Shown one piece after another: positions 24,938 to 33,882 of a stretch of 64,000 bases of DNA (the first letter of the stretch is position 1; each line of letters opens with the position of its first letter). Both the position numbers and the translations under genes were made by a program. The notes beneath the pieces are model-generated. The model did not search any database and was not told the origin of the DNA. It saw nothing but the letters and a program-made list of their open reading frames with translations. This stretch comes from Bordetella parapertussis (lineage in GTDB: Bacteria > Pseudomonadota > Gammaproteobacteria > Burkholderiales > Burkholderiaceae_E), in contig CAMBZS010000002.1 in the NCBI GenBank assembly GCA_945872335.1, positions 1 to 64,000 of the forward strand. Direction: 5' to 3'.

Positions 24938-27622
24938 ATGTCCACGCCCTCAGCGCCGGCCGAATCCCTCGCACAACGCCTGTCGCCCGCCGGCAAGCCC
25001 GGCATGCTGGCAGGGCTCAGGGTGGTCGAAGTGGCCGACGAATCGGCCGAATACGTGGGTCTTGTGCTTGCCGGGCTCGGTGCCGAGGTGATCAAGATTG
25101 AGCCGCCCTCGGGTAGTCCCACCCGCACCATCGGGCCGTTTGTCGGCGATCAGCCGGGTGCCGACCGATCGCTTTTCTTCATGAACTACAACCGGGGCAA
25201 GCGGTCGGTGGTGCTGGACGCCGGAGACGCGCAGCAGCGCGAACAGATGCTCGCGCTCATTGCGTCCGCGGACATCCTGGTCGATGGCACCAACGGGCGC
25301 CTTGCCACAAGTCTCTCGCCCGACAAGTTGCTTTCAGATCGCTTTCCGCGGCTGATCCATGCCCGCATGACCCCATTCGGTGACACCGGCCCGTGGAAGG
25401 ATTTTCAGGCGGGCGATCTGGTGCATCTGGCGCTGGGCGGCGTGATGATGAATTGCGGTTACGACCCCGATCCAACCGGCGAGTACGACACGCCGCCGAT
25501 CGCCCCGCAGAGCTGGCACGCGTATCACATTGCCGGTGATCAGCTAGCGGCGGCCATCGTGGCGGCGCTTCTTCACCGTGCGCGTACCGGAGAGGGCCAG
25601 GATTTGTGCTGCGCAGTGCATGAGGCGGTATCGAAGAACACCGAGATCGATGTGATGTCCTGGGTGATGCGGCGGGCCCCGGTCTTCCGGCAGACCGCAC
25701 GCCACGCAGTCGAATTCCCCAGCCGCTCGCCCAATGTGAGCCATACCAAGGATGGTCGCTGGGTCATGACCTGGGGGGTATCGGCGCGCGACAAGGCAAA
25801 GCTCGTGCCCTTTCTCGACCGATGGCAGATGGCTGCTGATCTCGAGCAGCCCGCTGCCGAGGCCGACTTCAAGGCGCGCACGATTCCGGGGTCGGCGGGT
25901 ACCGATGAGGCCACCATGCACACGCTCGACGTTGTGCAGCGTTTCATGCGGGCCTGGCGCCATGAGACCGTGCCCTGGCAGGCCGCGCAGGAGGCCGGTT
26001 TACTGTGGGCGCCGGTGCGAAAGCCGCATGAAAACGCGACCGATCCGCACTGGCAGCAGCGTGCGACCTTTTCAGAGATTGAACACCCCGAGCTTGGGCG
26101 GTCGCTGTGCTACCCGGTGAGCAAGTGGCTGAGCACCGCGACGGCCTGGCAGAGCTGCGGGCCGGCGCCTGCGCTCGGCGAGGATCAGGCAAAGCTCGCT
26201 GAGTGGCTGCGTACGCCGGGCGCGGCCGACCGTGATCTCGATCCCGAATCGTCCGCCAAGTCGTCGGCTGAATCGCCGGCGCGCGCTGCGGCTCGCCCGT
26301 TGCGTGAAGCGCCCGCGCATCAAGCCGGCCCGCAGCGTTCAGCGCATGGCCTGCCGTTTGCGCTACAGGGCGTCCGCATCCTCGACTTCTCCTGGTTTCT
26401 TGCGTCGGCAGGGGGCACACGGATTCTCGCGTCCCTCGGCGCAGAGAGCCTCAAGGTGGAGTGGAAGGAAAACCCGGATACCCGGCTTGCGGCCATGGCG
26501 CCTGTTGGCGGCCGCGAGGCACGCGAGCGCGCCACCGCGCCACTCATCGGCGTCACCGACCCCGACATGGGCGGGCAGTTCAACAACAAGAACTCGGGCA
26601 AGCGCGGGCTCTCGCTCAACATCCGGCATCCGAAAGGCCTCGCCATCGCGAAGGAACTGATCCGGGTCTCGGACATTGTGGCCGAGGGCTTTTCGCCCGG
26701 CGTTCTTGAGCGCCTGGGCCTGGGCTATGACGTGATGCGCTCGATCCGGCCCGATATCATCTATGTGCAGCAGTCAGGGATGGGGTCGGTAGGCCGTTAC
26801 GGCCGATTTCGCACCGTGGGTCCGATTGCAGCGTCGCTGGTGGGCTCCACCGACATGTCCGGACTGCCCGAGCCTGCGATGCCGGCCGGATGGGGCTATT
26901 CGTATCTCGACTGGATTGGTGCCTATGGGTTTGCGCTCGCAGCGCTGGGTGCGCTGTGGCACCGCGAGCGCACGGGGGAAGGGCAGTGGATCGATGCCTC
27001 GCAGTGCGAAGCGGGAATCTTTCAGACCGGTGTTGCAGTGCTCGACTGGTCGGCCAATGGCCGCGTGTGGCAGCGAACGGGCAACCGCTCGCCCTATAAG
27101 CAAGCGGCCCCGCACGGCGCGTATCGGCTTCGTGGCAACGACCGCTGGATCGCGATCGCCTGCTTCGATGAATCCCAATGGCAGGCCTTCATCCGCGAAA
27201 GCGGCATGACTGCGCTGGCGCAGGATCCGCGTTTTGAAACACTTGCTGCCCGCCTCGTGAACCAGGATGCGCTCGACCAGGCTGTGCAGTCATGGACGCT
27301 CCAGCAGAACGACTATGACTGCATGCAGCGGTTGCAGCGCGCCGGGGTGCCGGCGGGGGTCTGTCAGACTGCCGAAGATCGCTGCGATCACGACGCGCAA
27401 CTGCGCGCGCTTGACTGGCTATCCGAAGTGACGGGCAGCAAGATCGGCCGCTGGCCGGTGGGCGAATTTCCGGTGAAGCTGTCGCGAACGCCTGCCTGGA
27501 GCGGCGGGCCGATCGATCGCGGAGCGCCCTGCTACGGCGAAGACAATGCGTTCATCCTCTCCACCTATCTCGGTATGTCGTCCTCGGACATTGCCAGGCT
27601 CGCCGAGGAAGGCGTGATCTGA
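24938..27622 (+). CDS. Tandem two-domain CaiB/BaiF (class III) CoA-transferase
   Basis: This 894-residue fusion has two class III CoA-transferase domains (about 20-430 and 470-880) joined by an Ala/Ser/Glu/Arg-rich linker (residues 430-470). These enzymes move CoA between carboxylic acids through a catalytic Asp in G-x-G-Q-x-x-D. Domain 2 has it (GEGQWIDASQ, D686). Domain 1 reads GEGQDLCCAV, placing Cys224 where the Asp should be, so the first half is probably catalytically dead or altered. Single-domain relatives form interlocked homodimers, so a fused pair may mimic a heterodimer with one working site. It lies next to the leuCDB/thiolase cluster and is divergent from the Bug gene, pointing to activation of an imported acid. 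Confidence 0.88.
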   Translation: MSTPSAPAESLAQRLSPAGKPGMLAGLRVVEVADESAEYVGLVLAGLGAEVIKIEPPSGSPTRTIGPFVGDQPGADRSLFFMNYNRGKRSVVLDAGDAQQREQMLALIASADILVDGTNGRLATSLSPDKLLSDRFPRLIHARMTPFGDTGPWKDFQAGDLVHLALGGVMMNCGYDPDPTGEYDTPPIAPQSWHAYHIAGDQLAAAIVAALLHRARTGEGQDLCCAVHEAVSKNTEIDVMSWVMRRAPVFRQTARHAVEFPSRSPNVSHTKDGRWVMTWGVSARDKAKLVPFLDRWQMAADLEQPAAEADFKARTIPGSAGTDEATMHTLDVVQRFMRAWRHETVPWQAAQEAGLLWAPVRKPHENATDPHWQQRATFSEIEHPELGRSLCYPVSKWLSTATAWQSCGPAPALGEDQAKLAEWLRTPGAADRDLDPESSAKSSAESPARAAARPLREAPAHQAGPQRSAHGLPFALQGVRILDFSWFLASAGGTRILASLGAESLKVEWKENPDTRLAAMAPVGGREARERATAPLIGVTDPDMGGQFNNKNSGKRGLSLNIRHPKGLAIAKELIRVSDIVAEGFSPGVLERLGLGYDVMRSIRPDIIYVQQSGMGSVGRYGRFRTVGPIAASLVGSTDMSGLPEPAMPAGWGYSYLDWIGAYGFALAALGALWHRERTGEGQWIDASQCEAGIFQTGVAVLDWSANGRVWQRTGNRSPYKQAAPHGAYRLRGNDRWIAIACFDESQWQAFIRESGMTALAQDPRFETLAARLVNQDALDQAVQSWTLQQNDYDCMQRLQRAGVPAGVCQTAEDRCDHDAQLRALDWLSEVTGSKIGRWPVGEFPVKLSRTPAWSGGPIDRGAPCYGEDNAFILSTYLGMSSSDIARLAEEGVI

Positions 27623-27630
27623 GACCTGCG

Positions 27631-28944
27631 CTATTTCGCGAGTGCCGGCACCCAGGTGGCGAGCGGCGGGAACATGATGATGAGCGCGATCAGAATCAGC
27701 ACGCAGGCGATGAACGGTGCGGCGGCGAGATAGATGTCACGCATGGTGGTTTCCGGGGGCGCCACGCCCTTCATCACAAAGAGCAGCAGTCCGAAGGGTG
27801 GCGTGGTGTAGCCGATCTCGAGCGCGAGCAGCATGATGAGGCCGAACCAGGTGAGGTCAAAGCCCAGCGTCTTGGCCAGCGGGAAAAAGATGGGCGCGGT
27901 GAGCAGCATCATGGACAGCTGGTCCATGAAACAACCCAGGAACAGCAGAATGCCGATCATGGCGAGCAGCATGGCAAGCGGGGCAAGTTCGAATGACAGC
28001 GCCCAGTTCATGAGTCCGCTCGAGGCGCCTGTGAAGGCGAGCGCCTGGGCAAACGTGGCCGAGCCGAAAATGATCAGGAACGACATCACCGTGACCCGTA
28101 GTGCGCCCTCCACCGATCGGACGATCGCCTGCCAGGTGAGCGTGCGGTAACAGGCGGCGAGCACCGCGACCGACAGGGCGCCCAGCGCTGCCGCTTCGGT
28201 GGGCGTGGCCCAGCCCACCAGCATCAGCACCACCGAAAACACGATCAGCCCGACCATCGGCAGCACATCGAACACGATCAGCCGGATTTTCTCGGCGAAC
28301 GGCGCGGGCTTGACTTCGTAGTAGGGCGCAGCGCTGGGATCGATGACCGTCCAGCCCCAGATCAGCACGCCATACATGAACGCAAGCACCAGGCCAGGAA
28401 TGATGCCGGCAAGCAGCAAGTCGGTAACGTCGGTTTGCCCCAGCGTGGCGAGGAGTACGGTGAGCGCCGACGGCGGGATGATGACCGCCAACCCGCCCAC
28501 GCCCATGATCGGACCGATCGACAGGTATTTGTTGTAGCCCCGCTTCATCATGTCGGGGACCATCAGCGAGCCGAGGAGCGCACACGCGCCCATGGAGGAA
28601 CCGGCAGGGCCGGCAAACGCGGTCCCGCCGATGAGCGTGACATAGGACAAGCGACCGCGGACATTGCCCAACAGCTTGTCGGCGGCGTTGAAGCAGCGTG
28701 TGGCAAGACCCGTGTGATAAAACAGTTCGCCCATCAGGAGAAACATGGGGATGGGCACCAGCGCGAAGGTGGTCATCGCGCCAAAGCCGTTGTTTACCAC
28801 CTGGCCGATTGCAGCCGATCCGCCCATGTAGAACACCGCGGCCATGATGTTGGTTGCGAAAAAAGCGATGGCCACCGGTATGCCAACCAGCATCAGCGCA
28901 ACCGATGCGCCGAACAGCACGATGGCGGGCCAGATCCAGTCCAT
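27631..28944 (-). CDS. dctM: TRAP transporter large permease DctM
   Basis: This 437-residue membrane protein has about twelve segments and is the translocating subunit of a sodium-coupled TRAP importer. Family stretches are FAGPAGSSMGACALLGSLMVP, VIIPPSALTVLLA, WATPTEAAALGAL and EIGYTTPPFGLLLFVMKGV. The frame is open to 29055, but the ATG at 28944 overlaps the dctQ stop by one base (TGATG), so the two are coupled. The operon order on the minus strand is dctP, hairpin, dctQ, dctM. It is convergent with the CoA-transferase gene with 8 bases between. Confidence 0.93.
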   Translation of the reverse strand: MDWIWPAIVLFGASVALMLVGIPVAIAFFATNIMAAVFYMGGSAAIGQVVNNGFGAMTTFALVPIPMFLLMGELFYHTGLATRCFNAADKLLGNVRGRLSYVTLIGGTAFAGPAGSSMGACALLGSLMVPDMMKRGYNKYLSIGPIMGVGGLAVIIPPSALTVLLATLGQTDVTDLLLAGIIPGLVLAFMYGVLIWGWTVIDPSAAPYYEVKPAPFAEKIRLIVFDVLPMVGLIVFSVVLMLVGWATPTEAAALGALSVAVLAACYRTLTWQAIVRSVEGALRVTVMSFLIIFGSATFAQALAFTGASSGLMNWALSFELAPLAMLLAMIGILLFLGCFMDQLSMMLLTAPIFFPLAKTLGFDLTWFGLIMLLALEIGYTTPPFGLLLFVMKGVAPPETTMRDIYLAAAPFIACVLILIALIIMFPPLATWVPALAK

Positions 28945-29462
28945 CAGTCGGTGGCTCCGCCGCTTTCGCTTGCCAGGGCTGCGAGCGGTGATTCGTCGCG
29001 CCACAGATAACGCACGAACTCGAGCCCCATGAAGAGAAACGAGATCGGGATCCACATCACGATGGCCCAGCGCGGCGCGTCGAATGAACGCACGTCCTTG
29101 TTGTTCTGAATCCAGTCGAGCATCGTGACCTCAAACCCGTACCAGGCCATGGTGAGGCAGATGGCCACACAGAGCAGCCCGATTGCGCGCAGAAACCATT
29201 TTCGCGCGGGCCGCTTCAGGGTCATCAGCAGCAGTTCCACGTACACATGACCCTTCTCGCGAACCAGCCAGGGTGCCCCCAGGCAGGGAATGAGGAGCAG
29301 CGCGTATTCGCTGAAGGTAAAGAAGTGGGCCGACGGCTGGCGGTCAAGATTGCGGATCAGGACATCGAGACAGATGGTGATCATGACCGCCACCATGAGC
29401 AGTGCGGCCGCGACCGCCATGGTCCGGATGAGAAGCGTATGGAGTCGGGCGATCAGGTTCAC
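28944..29462 (-). CDS. dctQ: TRAP transporter small permease DctQ
   Basis: This 172-residue protein has four predicted membrane helices, as expected for DctQ, the small subunit that supports DctM. Landmarks are MITICLDVLIRNL, FSEYALLLIPCLGAPWLVRE and HVYVELLL, with a polar C-terminus. The first codon is GTG at 29462 and lacks a clear Shine-Dalgarno; an internal ATG 14 codons on (MAVAAALLM) is a possible alternative start. The long hairpin just upstream separates it from dctP. Confidence 0.87.
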   Translation of the reverse strand: MNLIARLHTLLIRTMAVAAALLMVAVMITICLDVLIRNLDRQPSAHFFTFSEYALLLIPCLGAPWLVREKGHVYVELLLMTLKRPARKWFLRAIGLLCVAICLTMAWYGFEVTMLDWIQNNKDVRSFDAPRWAIVMWIPISFLFMGLEFVRYLWRDESPLAALASESGGATD

Positions 29463-29532
29463 GGCCGGTTTTCGCGGGGCGGGGCGCGGTTAAGGGCAGG
29501 GTAATGACCCTGGCCAAGGTTCAGGTCGCTGC

Positions 29533-29575
29533 CCGGACGACGGTGGCGCGATGCGTGTCACGCGCCATCGTCCGG
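29533..29575 (-). terminator. Large hairpin between dctP and dctQ
   Basis: CCGGACGA (29533-29540) plus TGGCGCG (29544-29550) pair with CGCGCCA (29561-29567) plus TCGTCCGG (29568-29575), leaving a 3-base bulge and a 10-base loop. It follows the dctP stop and precedes dctQ in the same operon. It may be a partial terminator or an mRNA 3' stabiliser that keeps binding-protein output above permease output. Confidence 0.6.
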
Positions 29576-29590
29576 CAGGAGCGGCTGCGC

Positions 29591-30589
29591 TCAGGGTGTA
29601 AACAGTTTGACGACCTTGTCGTAATCGTTGGGCACGCCCGCTTTGTCCATCCGCTCTTTCATGCGGGCGTGCGCTGCGGCGCTTGCACCGGCGATGAAGC
29701 GCTTGCCAGCCTCGGCGCCGAGCGCGAAGGTTTTGACGCCGCGTTTGTCGAGTTCGGCGATCTCGCGATCCCGGATCTGCTGCATGTCGGCAATGCTCGC
29801 CACCTCATGCTCAATCGCCATCTTGGTGAGGAACTCGCGCGTCTTTGGCTGCAGCGACGCCCATTTCTTCGCGTTGATGATCACGCCCAGATCGGTGGAG
29901 AAAAACTTCGGGTCGAGCCGGAACTTGAGGTGCTTGTCCCAGTTGGCATCCATGATGCCGATCTCGGTCCAGCCGGTGATTTCGATCGTGCCGCGCTCGA
30001 GCGCGGTGTAGATGTCGGTGGAGGGCATGTTCAGCACCTGCGCACCCAGGAAGTTGGTGAGGAAGGCGTTGTAGATGGGGTTGCCGCGCACCTTGAAGCC
30101 CTTCACGTCGAGGTTGCCCTGCGCGTCGGTCTTCATTTCCTTGGTTGACCAGAGGTGGAAGCGGATGCCGCTGTCAAACCAGCCCAGGTAGTGCACGCCC
30201 ATGCGCTTCATGTGGGCGTCATTCAAGGCCTCGTAGGCGCCGCTCTTGCGTGCTGTGGGGCCATCGATGGAGGAGGCCGACACGGCGTCGCACTCGGGCA
30301 CGGCGGCAGCGTAGAACGCGCACGGCGTGTAAACCATGTCGACCACGCCGTTGCGTACCGCGTTGGGCTGCTCGAACATGCCCATGGCCTCGGGGCCGCC
30401 ACGTACGGTGATCTCGACGATGCCCTTGCCTTCGTCATTCACTTTCTTGACGAAATTGAGGAAGCTTCGCGAGTACACCCAGTTGGCGGGAAACGAATGC
30501 AGCGCGGTGAGCTTGTCCTGGGCGAGCGAAACCGAAGCGGGCACTGCGAGCGCGATGGCCAGCGCGGCGCCGAGCAGACGACGAATCAT
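29591..30589 (-). CDS. dctP: TRAP transporter substrate-binding protein DctP
   Basis: This 332-residue periplasmic binding protein has a Sec signal ending VSLAQDK. Typical DctP regions are LTALHSFPANWVYSRSFLNF, VRGGPEAMGMFEQPNAVRNG, and GFKVRGNPIYNAF, whose Arg is at the carboxylate-clamp position. TALERGTIEITGWTEIG is further evidence. AGGAG lies 7 bases before the ATG; the frame upstream to 30655 lacks signal character. It is the first gene of the dctPQM operon. A carboxylate ligand is likely, possibly an acid used by the neighbouring CoA-transferase, but this is inference. Confidence 0.92.
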   Translation of the reverse strand: MIRRLLGAALAIALAVPASVSLAQDKLTALHSFPANWVYSRSFLNFVKKVNDEGKGIVEITVRGGPEAMGMFEQPNAVRNGVVDMVYTPCAFYAAAVPECDAVSASSIDGPTARKSGAYEALNDAHMKRMGVHYLGWFDSGIRFHLWSTKEMKTDAQGNLDVKGFKVRGNPIYNAFLTNFLGAQVLNMPSTDIYTALERGTIEITGWTEIGIMDANWDKHLKFRLDPKFFSTDLGVIINAKKWASLQPKTREFLTKMAIEHEVASIADMQQIRDREIAELDKRGVKTFALGAEAGKRFIAGASAAAHARMKERMDKAGVPNDYDKVVKLFTP

Positions 30590-30667
30590 GTCGAATCTCC
30601 TGTGAGGTCTTGACGAAGGGCGGAAGTGTCGCACGATCGGGAGGGGCGCGGGCAATACCCGGGCAAA

Positions 30668-30705
30668 CCCTGCCGGGCTGGTCGGGCGCGATCAGCCCGG
30701 CAGGG
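30668..30705 (-). terminator. Terminator hairpin at the end of the second phn operon
   Basis: Perfect 13-base arms CCCTGCCGGGCTG (30668-30680) and CAGCCCGGCAGGG (30693-30705) enclose a 12-base loop. The HAD gene's stop (30692-30694) lies at the loop/stem junction, so the last codons are in the stem. It is the strongest hairpin in this region and separates the phn operon from dctP. Confidence 0.7.
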
Positions 30706-31504
30706 GGCTGCCTGCGTGGGCGAGTGCTTCAGCAAAGCCCGCGGCCGAACGCTCCCGGCTGACAAATGTGGGCATTGGATCGATACGGCCGCCGTAGTCG
30801 AGCACATTGGCCACCCCTATCGAACGCTCGAAAAACCCGAACATCGGCGCGTCATTGGGCGAATCGCCCAGGTAAAGATGATCTCGCGCGAGGGCCTGGG
30901 CAGTGATGCCGAATTCATCGGCCGCCATCTTGAGCGCCGTACTGAGCTTGTCGTGTTCGCCGAACCAGGCATTGACATGGATGGAGCTGATTTTCACGTG
31001 CATCCCGGCCTCACGCATCAGGCTCGCCACCCGGTCGGCGGTGGGAAGTCCGTCGGTCTGGACGTCTTCGGCGAAATCGATCGCCAGATCACACGCCCGA
31101 TACGGCTGATCGGCGCTCACCGCAACGCCTGGCACGGCGGAGAGCACCCGCCTTGCGATCTCGTCAAAACGTGCCCGGTTGGCTGCGAGTGTGGCCTCGT
31201 CCTGTAGGAAGTGGCGCGTCATGCGGTGGCGGGCGCGGTCATAGCGGAACCAGAAGGCGCCGTTTTCGCCGATCACTGCGTCGACCGGCCACATCCGTGC
31301 AATGTGATCGCACCAGCCAGCCGGGCGACCGGTGACCGCCACCGACAACCTCCCAGACTGCTGCCAGGCATCGAGCGCTGCGAGTGCCTCGGGGCGCATC
31401 CGACCGTCGGTGGTAAATGTGTCGTCGATGTCGAAGAACACCCCGCGGACCGGCGGTGATGCGGGCAGGTCGGTCAGCGGGCGGGGGATATTGAGAGATG
31501 ACAT
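30692..31504 (-). CDS. HAD-IIB (Cof-type) phosphatase at the end of the second phn operon
   Basis: This 270-residue hydrolase has HAD motifs FFDIDDTFTTDG (D25 and D27), VTGRP, the Lys of EHDKLSTAL and YLGDSPNDAPMF. The cap between motifs II and III and the ND in motif IV place it in the Cof/sucrose-phosphatase/mannosyl-3-phosphoglycerate-phosphatase subclass. It follows the second phnE by 18 bases on the same strand. It is a different subclass from the HAD gene at 8404-9081 yet has the same operon position, so both phn importers seem to deliver something that is dephosphorylated inside the cell. The substrate is unknown. No clear ribosome site precedes the ATG. Confidence 0.85.
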   Translation of the reverse strand: MSSLNIPRPLTDLPASPPVRGVFFDIDDTFTTDGRMRPEALAALDAWQQSGRLSVAVTGRPAGWCDHIARMWPVDAVIGENGAFWFRYDRARHRMTRHFLQDEATLAANRARFDEIARRVLSAVPGVAVSADQPYRACDLAIDFAEDVQTDGLPTADRVASLMREAGMHVKISSIHVNAWFGEHDKLSTALKMAADEFGITAQALARDHLYLGDSPNDAPMFGFFERSIGVANVLDYGGRIDPMPTFVSRERSAAGFAEALAHAGSPLPG

Positions 31505-31522
31505 TCGGCGATCGACCCGTGG

Positions 31523-32338
31523 TCAGAGGATGCGCTTTCGGATCTGCGTCACGATGATTTCGGCCAGGATCACGATCACAAAAATTGACAGGAGAATGAG
31601 CGAGACCCGGGTCCATTGGAAGAGGTTCAGCGCGGTATCGAGTGCCATGCCCACGCCACCTGCGCCCACCAGCCCCAGCACCGATGATTCGCGGATGTTG
31701 ATGTCCCAGCGGAGCAGCAATACCGACCAGAAAGTGGGCGCAAGCTGCGGCCAGTAGCCCTGTGACAGCACCGACAGCCAGGGCGCGCCTGCTGCATGCA
31801 GGGCCTCGACCGGACCTGGGTCGGCCTCCTCGAGCGCCTCGCCGATGAGCTTGCCGACAAAGCCGATCGAGCGGCAGGCAATGGCAAGCGTACCGGCCAG
31901 CGCCCCCGGACCAAATATCGCCACGAAGAGCAGCGCCCAGATGAGGGAATTGACCGAACGGGTGGCAACCAGAATCAGGCGGGCGGCGAGATTGATGAGC
32001 CGGCTTCTGATCAGATTGCGCGCGGACAGCACGCCCACCGGAAGCGCGAGCGCCACTGCGATGAGGGTGCCGAGCGTGGCGATGTGCAGCGTATCGACGA
32101 GCGCATCGTGAACGCCCGAGGGATAAAAGCCGACATTGATCGGCCACATCCGGACGAGCAGATCCTGAACCTGCTCGGGGGCATCGATCAGAAACTCGGG
32201 GATGACTTCCACGCTTCGCACCGATGCGAGCACCGCTGCGACCACGGTGAGGGTGAGCATCAGCCGCGCGAGCCTTTCGCTGCGCGAGTGGCGCTGCCAT
32301 GCGCGCACGGGGCGCGCTCCCGGGCGAGTCTCAGGCAT
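31523..32338 (-). CDS. phnE: Phosphonate-type ABC transporter permease, second copy
   Basis: This 271-residue inner-membrane permease has about six hydrophobic segments, the coupling loop EALHAAGAPWLSVLSQGYWPQ and SSVLGLVGAGGVGMAL near the C-terminus. The ATG at 32338 overlaps the end of the upstream phnE by 8 bases, which supports this start over the longer frame to 32395. With its partner it forms a heterodimeric channel, an arrangement seen in several phnDCEE operons. Confidence 0.92.
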   Translation of the reverse strand: MPETRPGARPVRAWQRHSRSERLARLMLTLTVVAAVLASVRSVEVIPEFLIDAPEQVQDLLVRMWPINVGFYPSGVHDALVDTLHIATLGTLIAVALALPVGVLSARNLIRSRLINLAARLILVATRSVNSLIWALLFVAIFGPGALAGTLAIACRSIGFVGKLIGEALEEADPGPVEALHAAGAPWLSVLSQGYWPQLAPTFWSVLLLRWDINIRESSVLGLVGAGGVGMALDTALNLFQWTRVSLILLSIFVIVILAEIIVTQIRKRIL

Positions 32339-33125
32339 CGCTGCGCCGTGCATCGATGCCCAGGATCGATCGGACCACGCGGGCAAGCGTCTCACCGACC
32401 ATGATCATGGCGATGATGGCGATCAGGATCGCGCAGACGAAGCTGTAATCAAAGCGCTGGAACGCCGCAAAGAGTGTGCTGCCGATGCCGCCCGCACCGA
32501 CAATGCCCACCATGGTGGAGTTACGAAGGTTTGAATCCACCTGGTAGGTGGCAAAGCCCACGAAACGCGACATGACCTGTGGCAGCACACCGTAGGCGAG
32601 CACGCTTGCAAACGGCGCACCGGTGGCGCGCACAGCCTCCACCTGCTTGAGCGAAATTTCCTCGATTGCCTCGGCAAAGAGCTTGCCGATGAAGCCCACC
32701 GAGGCGACGGTGAGCGTGAGAATGCCGGCCAGCGCGCCAAAGCCCACCGCTTTGACGAACAGGATGGCCACGATCACCGGATGAAAGGAGCGGCAAAGCG
32801 CGACCACCGCTCGCGCGGGCCAGCTGACCCAGGCCGGCATCAGGTTGCGCGCGGCGAGCACCCCCAGCGGGAGCGAGAAAACAATGCCTGCGCACGAGGC
32901 AAGAATTGCGATCTCCAGGCTTTCTGTGAGGCCGCGCACCATGCTGTCGGCCTGCAGGATCTCAGGCGGGAACATCCGCCCCAGAAAGCGTCTCGCGTTG
33001 TCGATTCCGATCACGAACCGCTCGACGCTGAAATCGAGGCGCTGCGCGGCGAACACGACATAGATCGCGAGCGCGACCCAGCCGAGCGCGGCCCACGGGC
33101 TGCGGGCAAAGGCTAGCCTAGCCAA
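32331..33125 (-). CDS. phnE: Phosphonate-type ABC transporter permease, first copy
   Basis: This 264-residue permease is related to but distinct from the next gene. It has [20 protein letters not shown], the EAA-type loop [21 protein letters not shown] and [16 protein letters not shown]. The proposed start is a TTG at 33125 that overlaps the phnC stop region; no ATG or GTG lies near the expected N-terminus. The start is therefore the least certain part of the call. Confidence 0.9.
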   Translation of the reverse strand: MARLAFARSPWAALGWVALAIYVVFAAQRLDFSVERFVIGIDNARRFLGRMFPPEILQADSMVRGLTESLEIAILASCAGIVFSLPLGVLAARNLMPAWVSWPARAVVALCRSFHPVIVAILFVKAVGFGALAGILTLTVASVGFIGKLFAEAIEEISLKQVEAVRATGAPFASVLAYGVLPQVMSRFVGFATYQVDSNLRNSTMVGIVGAGGIGSTLFAAFQRFDYSFVCAILIAIIAMIMVGETLARVVRSILGIDARRSDA

Positions 33126-33877
33126 CCCTCACCACCATAAATCGCGCGAAGCTGCTCGTCGGAGAGGCCGTCGGGGCCACCGTCATAAATGATGGAACCT
33201 TCGGCCATGCCGATGATGCGGCTTGCAAAGCGCCGCGCCAGATCGACATCGTGCATGTTGACGATGACCGGTACGCGCAGGCTCTCGCCCAGATGCGCGA
33301 GGAGTTGCATGATGTCGACTGATGTGCGGGGGTCGAGCGACGAGGTGGGCTCATCGGCGAGCAGCAGCCGCGGGTTCTGCATCACCGCGCGTGCAATCCC
33401 CACGCGCTGCCGCTGCCCGCCCGAGAGCCCGTCTGCGCGTCGGTGCTCAAAGCCCGTGAGGCCCACGATATCAAGCAGTTCGAAGGCGCGGTCGATGTCG
33501 GCTGCCGGATAGCGGCGAAGCCACGCCTTCCAGGCGGGCACGTAGCCCAGCCTGCCGCAGAGCAGGTTCTCCATCACCGACAGGCGCTCCACCAGGTTGT
33601 ACTCCTGGAACACCATGCCGATGGTGCGGCGCGCCATGCGCAACTGTTTTCGGTCGAGCTTGACCAGGTCGCGGCCCTCGAACACGATCGAGCCCGAGGT
33701 GGGTTCCACCAGCCGGTTGATGCATCGGATCAGCGTGGATTTGCCGGTGCCGGAGGCGCCGATGATGGCCGTGAGCCCGCCCGAACCGATGTCGAGCGAG
33801 ACACCCCTCAGCACGGGCTTGCCCGGGAGGTATTCCTTGGTGAGCCCGCGGATCGCGAGCGCGGCGCTGGCGCTCAA
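33113..33877 (-). CDS. phnC: Phosphonate-type ABC transporter ATP-binding protein
   Basis: This 254-residue ATPase has Walker A GASGTGKS, the Q-loop region [13 protein letters not shown], signature LSGGQRQR, and Walker [14 protein letters not shown] followed by the switch His in NMHDVDLA. It is close to PhnC in length and in the [11 protein letters not shown] insertion. It begins at a TTG (33877), 5 bases after the phnD stop, with TAGG just upstream; no ATG is available in frame there. Confidence 0.92.
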   Translation of the reverse strand: MSASAALAIRGLTKEYLPGKPVLRGVSLDIGSGGLTAIIGASGTGKSTLIRCINRLVEPTSGSIVFEGRDLVKLDRKQLRMARRTIGMVFQEYNLVERLSVMENLLCGRLGYVPAWKAWLRRYPAADIDRAFELLDIVGLTGFEHRRADGLSGGQRQRVGIARAVMQNPRLLLADEPTSSLDPRTSVDIMQLLAHLGESLRVPVIVNMHDVDLARRFASRIIGMAEGSIIYDGGPDGLSDEQLRAIYGGEGWLG

Positions 33878-33882
33878 GACGC

